DNA from: Streptomyces sp. NBC_00820
Lineage (GTDB): Bacteria; Actinomycetota; Actinomycetes; Streptomycetales; Streptomycetaceae
Length of the DNA stretch: 64,000 bases
Reading direction: 5' to 3'
NCBI RefSeq assembly: GCF_036347055.1
Contig: NZ_CP108882.1
Coordinates: 7,304,001-7,368,000 of the forward strand
Shown: piece by piece, positions 61,311 through 64,000 of the stretch
Layout of the letters: each line of letters opens with the position of its first letter
Numbering within the stretch: position 1 is the first letter of the stretch
The notes under the pieces: generated by a model
Told to the model about the DNA's origin: nothing
The model's database searches: none
Seen by the model: only the letters and a program-made list of their open reading frames with translations
Translations under genes and position numbers: made by a program

Positions 61311-61366
61311 CTGACACCGAGCCCGGCCCGAGGCCCTACGGGGACTCGGGCCGGGCTCGGTGTCAG
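61311..61366. terminator. Long bidirectional terminator between convergent genes
   Basis: A perfect 22-bp stem (CTGACACCGAGCCCGGCCCG then AG, paired with 61345-61366) and a 12-nt loop. It separates the MFS gene from the oppositely oriented 85-aa membrane protein gene. Confidence 0.9.
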
Positions 61367-61394
61367 CCGCGAGAACAGAGACGACCGCCGTGCG

Positions 61395-61652
61395 TCAGCC
61401 CTTCGAGACGCGCGGCAGCCGGCGCGCCGTGAAAAGAACCATCGAGATCTTCAGCGCGGTCGAAATGGTCAGGGCCTGGAGGAAGGGCATTCCCATGAAC
61501 CACAGCGCCATCATCATGGCCGTGAGGACCAGGAAAACCGGGAGCAGGTTGGTGTGCCCGGCCGCGGAACGCAGAACACCTTTGAGTGTTCGGGGCCGAG
61601 TCACTGTGTCGATCGCGCCGACATGGATTTCCTCTTCATCGACTTGCGGCAT
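61395..61652 (-). CDS. Small two-helix membrane protein, unknown
   Basis: An 85-aa protein with an acidic start MPQVDEEEIHVGAIDTVTRP, a central helix LLPVFLVLTAMMMALWFMGM and a second LQALTISTALKISMVLFT, ending RRLPRVSKG. GGGAGG lies about 8 bp before the ATG. No family recognised. It stands alone between the long terminator and the promoter region of the beta-helix gene. Confidence 0.65.
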   Translation of the reverse strand: MPQVDEEEIHVGAIDTVTRPRTLKGVLRSAAGHTNLLPVFLVLTAMMMALWFMGMPFLQALTISTALKISMVLFTARRLPRVSKG

Positions 61653-61833
61653 TCTCTTTACCTCCCGCTGGCTCGTTTCCGCTAGCGAGCCTATGGAGGA
61701 CCCGATCGGGCTGCCACCGCTGCTACTCCGACGTCGTCGGTACGCGGCCGGTCATGTGAACCCTTACGGCCGTTGGGAGGCATGCGGGCGAGTGTCGCGC
61801 GGGCATCGGCCGATTCGGACCTAGGTTCCGGAC

Positions 61834-62913
61834 ATGAAACGCAACCACGTTCGGTACGCCGCGTTCGTCGCCGTACTTCTCGGTGCGGGCTCCGGCGCCT
61901 TCCCGGCCTCGGCGGCCTCACGGACCCTGACGGTGCACCCGGGTGAGTCGATCCAGAAGGCGGTGGACGCCGCCCGCTCCGGTGACACGGTCCTGGTGCA
62001 GGCCGGCACCTACCACGAGAGCGTCACGGTCAAGACCTCCGGACTCACCCTCCGCGGCGTCGGTCCGCGCACGGTGATCGTGCCTCCCGAGAAGAAGGCC
62101 GCGCCGGGCTCCAGGGCAGCGGTCGGCTGCGTGGAGGGCGGCAAGGGCATCTGTGTGGTCGGGCTCAGGGACAAGCCCGTCGAGGACGTGACCGTCTCCG
62201 ACCTCAAGCTGACGGGCTTCTCCGGCGTCGGTCTGTGGTCCCTGGCCACCGACCGCCTGACCGTGCAGCGGGTGAGCGCCGAGAAGAACGGCAAGTGGGG
62301 CATCTCGCAGGAGCACTCCACGCGCGGTGTGTTCAGGAACAACGTCGCCCGCGACAACGGTGACGCCGGCCTGTACCTCGCCAACACGACCATGTCGGAG
62401 ACGGGGGCCACGGACAGCCGGGGCCTGGTCGTCGAGGGGAACGACCTGGAGGGCAACCGGAACGGCCTCACGGTCCTGCGCCTGCGCAACCTCACCGTCC
62501 AGCGCAACCACCTGGTCGGGAACTGCACCGGCATGATCGTGATCGGGGACGAGAACAAGCCCCGGGCCGGCGCGCTCACCGTCCGCGAGAACCATGTGCT
62601 GCGCAACAACAAGTACTGCGCCAAGACGGCCCGGCTGCCGTTCGTGCAGGGCGCCGGGATCGTACTGTCCGGCGCGGAGAGCGTATCGCTGACGCACAAC
62701 GTGATCGCGGGCAACAGCGGCGCGTCGACGTTCTCGGGCGGGGTCGTGCTGTTCAAGAGCATGGTCGGCGCGGGCAACGAGAAGAACCGCGTCGACGCGA
62801 ACTGGTTCGCCGGCAACGCCCCGGCCGACCTGGTCAACCAGAACGCCTCGAAGGACGGCAACCTCTTCCGCGGCAACTTCTGCCAGGTCTCGATCCCCGC
62901 CGGACTGTGCTGA
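61834..62913 (+). CDS. Secreted right-handed parallel beta-helix protein
   Basis: A 359-aa protein with a Sec signal peptide (MKRNHVRYAAFVAVLLGAGS then cleavage after PASAAS). The mature part starts RTLTVHPGESIQKAVDAARS, GDTVLVQAGTYHESV, the usual entry into pectate-lyase-like/NosD-type beta-helices, followed by repeated strands such as VEGNDLEGNRNGLTV, VQRNHLVGNCTGMIV and VRENHVLRNNKYCAK. There are several cysteines for disulfides. Likely extracellular carbohydrate-binding or -cleaving; catalytic residues cannot be assigned. A hairpin follows. Confidence 0.88.
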   Translation: MKRNHVRYAAFVAVLLGAGSGAFPASAASRTLTVHPGESIQKAVDAARSGDTVLVQAGTYHESVTVKTSGLTLRGVGPRTVIVPPEKKAAPGSRAAVGCVEGGKGICVVGLRDKPVEDVTVSDLKLTGFSGVGLWSLATDRLTVQRVSAEKNGKWGISQEHSTRGVFRNNVARDNGDAGLYLANTTMSETGATDSRGLVVEGNDLEGNRNGLTVLRLRNLTVQRNHLVGNCTGMIVIGDENKPRAGALTVRENHVLRNNKYCAKTARLPFVQGAGIVLSGAESVSLTHNVIAGNSGASTFSGGVVLFKSMVGAGNEKNRVDANWFAGNAPADLVNQNASKDGNLFRGNFCQVSIPAGLC

Positions 62914-62951
62914 GCTGAGCCGGCCCGTCATACGGCTCCGTGAGCCGGACA

Positions 62952-62995
62952 GTGTCCCTTCGCACCGTTCCCCCGAGAGCGGTACGAAGGGACAC
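62952..62995 (+). terminator. Hairpin terminator after the beta-helix gene
   Basis: A 16-bp stem GTGTCCCTTCGCACCG / CGGTACGAAGGGACAC with one mismatch and a 12-nt loop, lying between convergent genes. Confidence 0.8.
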
Positions 62996-63055
62996 CGCCG
63001 TTCCACGCCGTTCCACCGGTCGGTGGGGCAGGCCCGTGTCACGGCCCCGGCGGAC

Positions 63056-64000
63056 TCAGACGGGAGCGAGGGCGGGCAGCAGACGCAGGGCGTTCTCGCG
63101 GTTGATGCGGCCGCGTTCCCGCTCGCCGAGGGCGGGATCCCCGTCCAGGGCGGGAGCGGTCACCTCGGAGACCACGCGTGCGGGGGTGGGCGGCCAGTCG
63201 CTTCCGTAGAGGATCCGGGAGGAACCCGCGGCGGCCAGCAGAGTGGGGGTCGCCGACGGGGACATGGGCGCGGCCGTGTCGTAGTAGAAGCGGTGCAGGT
63301 AGTCGCTGACCCGGCCGGGGTCGACGGCGGGGACGAGCTGGCGGCCGAAGACCTCGACCCGGCTCGCGATGTAGGGGAGGTACCCGCCGCCGTGCGGGAG
63401 GATGAAGCTGAGCCGCGGGAAGCGGTCCAGCGTGCCGTTCATGATCAGGCTCAGGGCGGCGCGGGTGGTGTCCATCAGGAAGTCGCACACGAACGGCGGT
63501 ACGCCCTCAGGAGCGCCGGAGGTGTTCACCTGCATGGGATGCGTGCTGATCACGGCGGCGCGTTCGTCCAGTTCCGCCATGATCGGGTCGAGTGCGGGGT
63601 CGCCCAGGTAGGTGTTGCCCGTGCTGGTGCGCGCGCTGACGCCCACGGCCCCGAGCTGGTCCATTCCGTGGGAGACGGACCAGCGGGAGAGTTCGGCGTC
63701 GTCGAGGAAGACGGGCGTGAAGAAGGCGAAGCGGCCGGAGTGCCTGGCGGCCAGGTCACCGGCGGCGTCGAGGGCGACCCGCGTGCTCTCCTTGCGTGCC
63801 GCCGCCTCCGTGAAGCGTCCCAGCATGGCGACGGTGAGGACGCTGGTGCGCGTGCCGGTCCGGTCCATCAGGTCCAGGGCGTCGTTCTCGTCCCAACGGG
63901 TCCATGGCGGCAGGCTGTCCCGGTCCGCGATCCCCTTCTGCTCGGCCCACCGCACCCATTCGGGGGCGGTGTAGTGGTGGTGGACGTCTATTCGTTCGCG
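63056..64000 (-). CDS. Amidohydrolase family 2 (ACMSD-like) protein, partial
   Basis: The gene enters from the right edge; about 315 residues are visible and the N-terminal few are missing. The edge sequence ERIDVHHHYTAPEWVRWAEQ gives the HxH metal motif of the amidohydrolase-2 family. Further in, VISTHPMQ supplies the third histidine, SFILPHGGGYLPYI the fourth and ILYGSDWPPTP the aspartate. This is the pattern of 2-amino-3-carboxymuconate-semialdehyde decarboxylase and related metal-dependent decarboxylases/hydrolases. Substrate unknown. Confidence 0.88.
   Translation of the reverse strand, partial: RERIDVHHHYTAPEWVRWAEQKGIADRDSLPPWTRWDENDALDLMDRTGTRTSVLTVAMLGRFTEAAARKESTRVALDAAGDLAARHSGRFAFFTPVFLDDAELSRWSVSHGMDQLGAVGVSARTSTGNTYLGDPALDPIMAELDERAAVISTHPMQVNTSGAPEGVPPFVCDFLMDTTRAALSLIMNGTLDRFPRLSFILPHGGGYLPYIASRVEVFGRQLVPAVDPGRVSDYLHRFYYDTAAPMSPSATPTLLAAAGSSRILYGSDWPPTPARVVSEVTAPALDGDPALGERERGRINRENALRLLPALAPV

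Overview
This 64 kb window is very GC-rich, with many GTG starts, short overlapping ATGA/GTGA gene junctions and typical actinobacterial families (KdpFABC, DUF3040, DUF2975, BrkB/YihY, MbtH, DyP). It reads as part of a Streptomyces (or very close relative) chromosome, probably accessory-rich. No rRNA, tRNA, CRISPR array or prophage was recognised by eye. All family assignments rest on motifs read from the sequence; no database search was possible.

Layout. 1-2.1 kb: the N-terminus of an amidase, a MarR regulator and a divergent, frameshifted EamA exporter sharing palindromic operators. 2.6-7.3 kb: a kdp potassium-ATPase operon (27-aa membrane peptide, kdpF, kdpA, kdpB, kdpC) without kdpDE. 7.4-21.8 kb: mostly small regulators and enzymes: SRPBCC protein, methyltransferase, an SDR behind a MerR-type promoter, a DUF2975/XRE pair, a PobA-like hydroxylase with LysR, a TetR/DJ-1 pair, BrkB, DUF3040, a GNAT-IF-1 pair, and an ABM monooxygenase divergent from a questin-oxidase-like protein. 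21.9-28.0 kb: a decayed blaI/M56 locus with its operator left behind, a two-component system, and three tandem DUF347 four-repeat membrane proteins, each preceded by the same 11-bp-spaced direct repeat. 28.2-30.4 kb: a 3-hydroxyisobutyryl-CoA hydrolase whose 3' end is interrupted by an IS481-family element with a 6-bp target duplication.

32.4-51.8 kb is a compact biosynthetic cluster: discrete thioesterase, a ClpP paralogue, a small unknown protein, a PKS with layout ACP-KS-AT-AT-KR-ACP, a PKS with KS-AT-DH-KR-ACP, one NRPS module (C-A-PCP), a type II thioesterase, MbtH and a SAM methyltransferase. The extra ClpP next to a short PKS-NRPS line strongly suggests a ClpP-targeting product with target-duplication self-resistance, in the spirit of the azabicyclene/clipibicyclene-type inhibitors. 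Two chain extensions, then one amino acid, then methylation and thioesterase-aided release is the simplest reading. No cluster regulator or exporter lies inside it.

52-64 kb: a metallophosphoesterase, small hypothetical genes, a three-gene operon ending in a DyP peroxidase, a TetR remnant, a zinc alcohol dehydrogenase, a cytochrome P450 remnant, a DHA2-type exporter, a secreted beta-helix protein and a partial amidohydrolase. Gene remnants (EamA, FtsX-like, alpha/beta hydrolase, M56, MATE-like, IS5, TetR, P450) and short tandem repeats between genes are unusually common, consistent with a plastic chromosome region.
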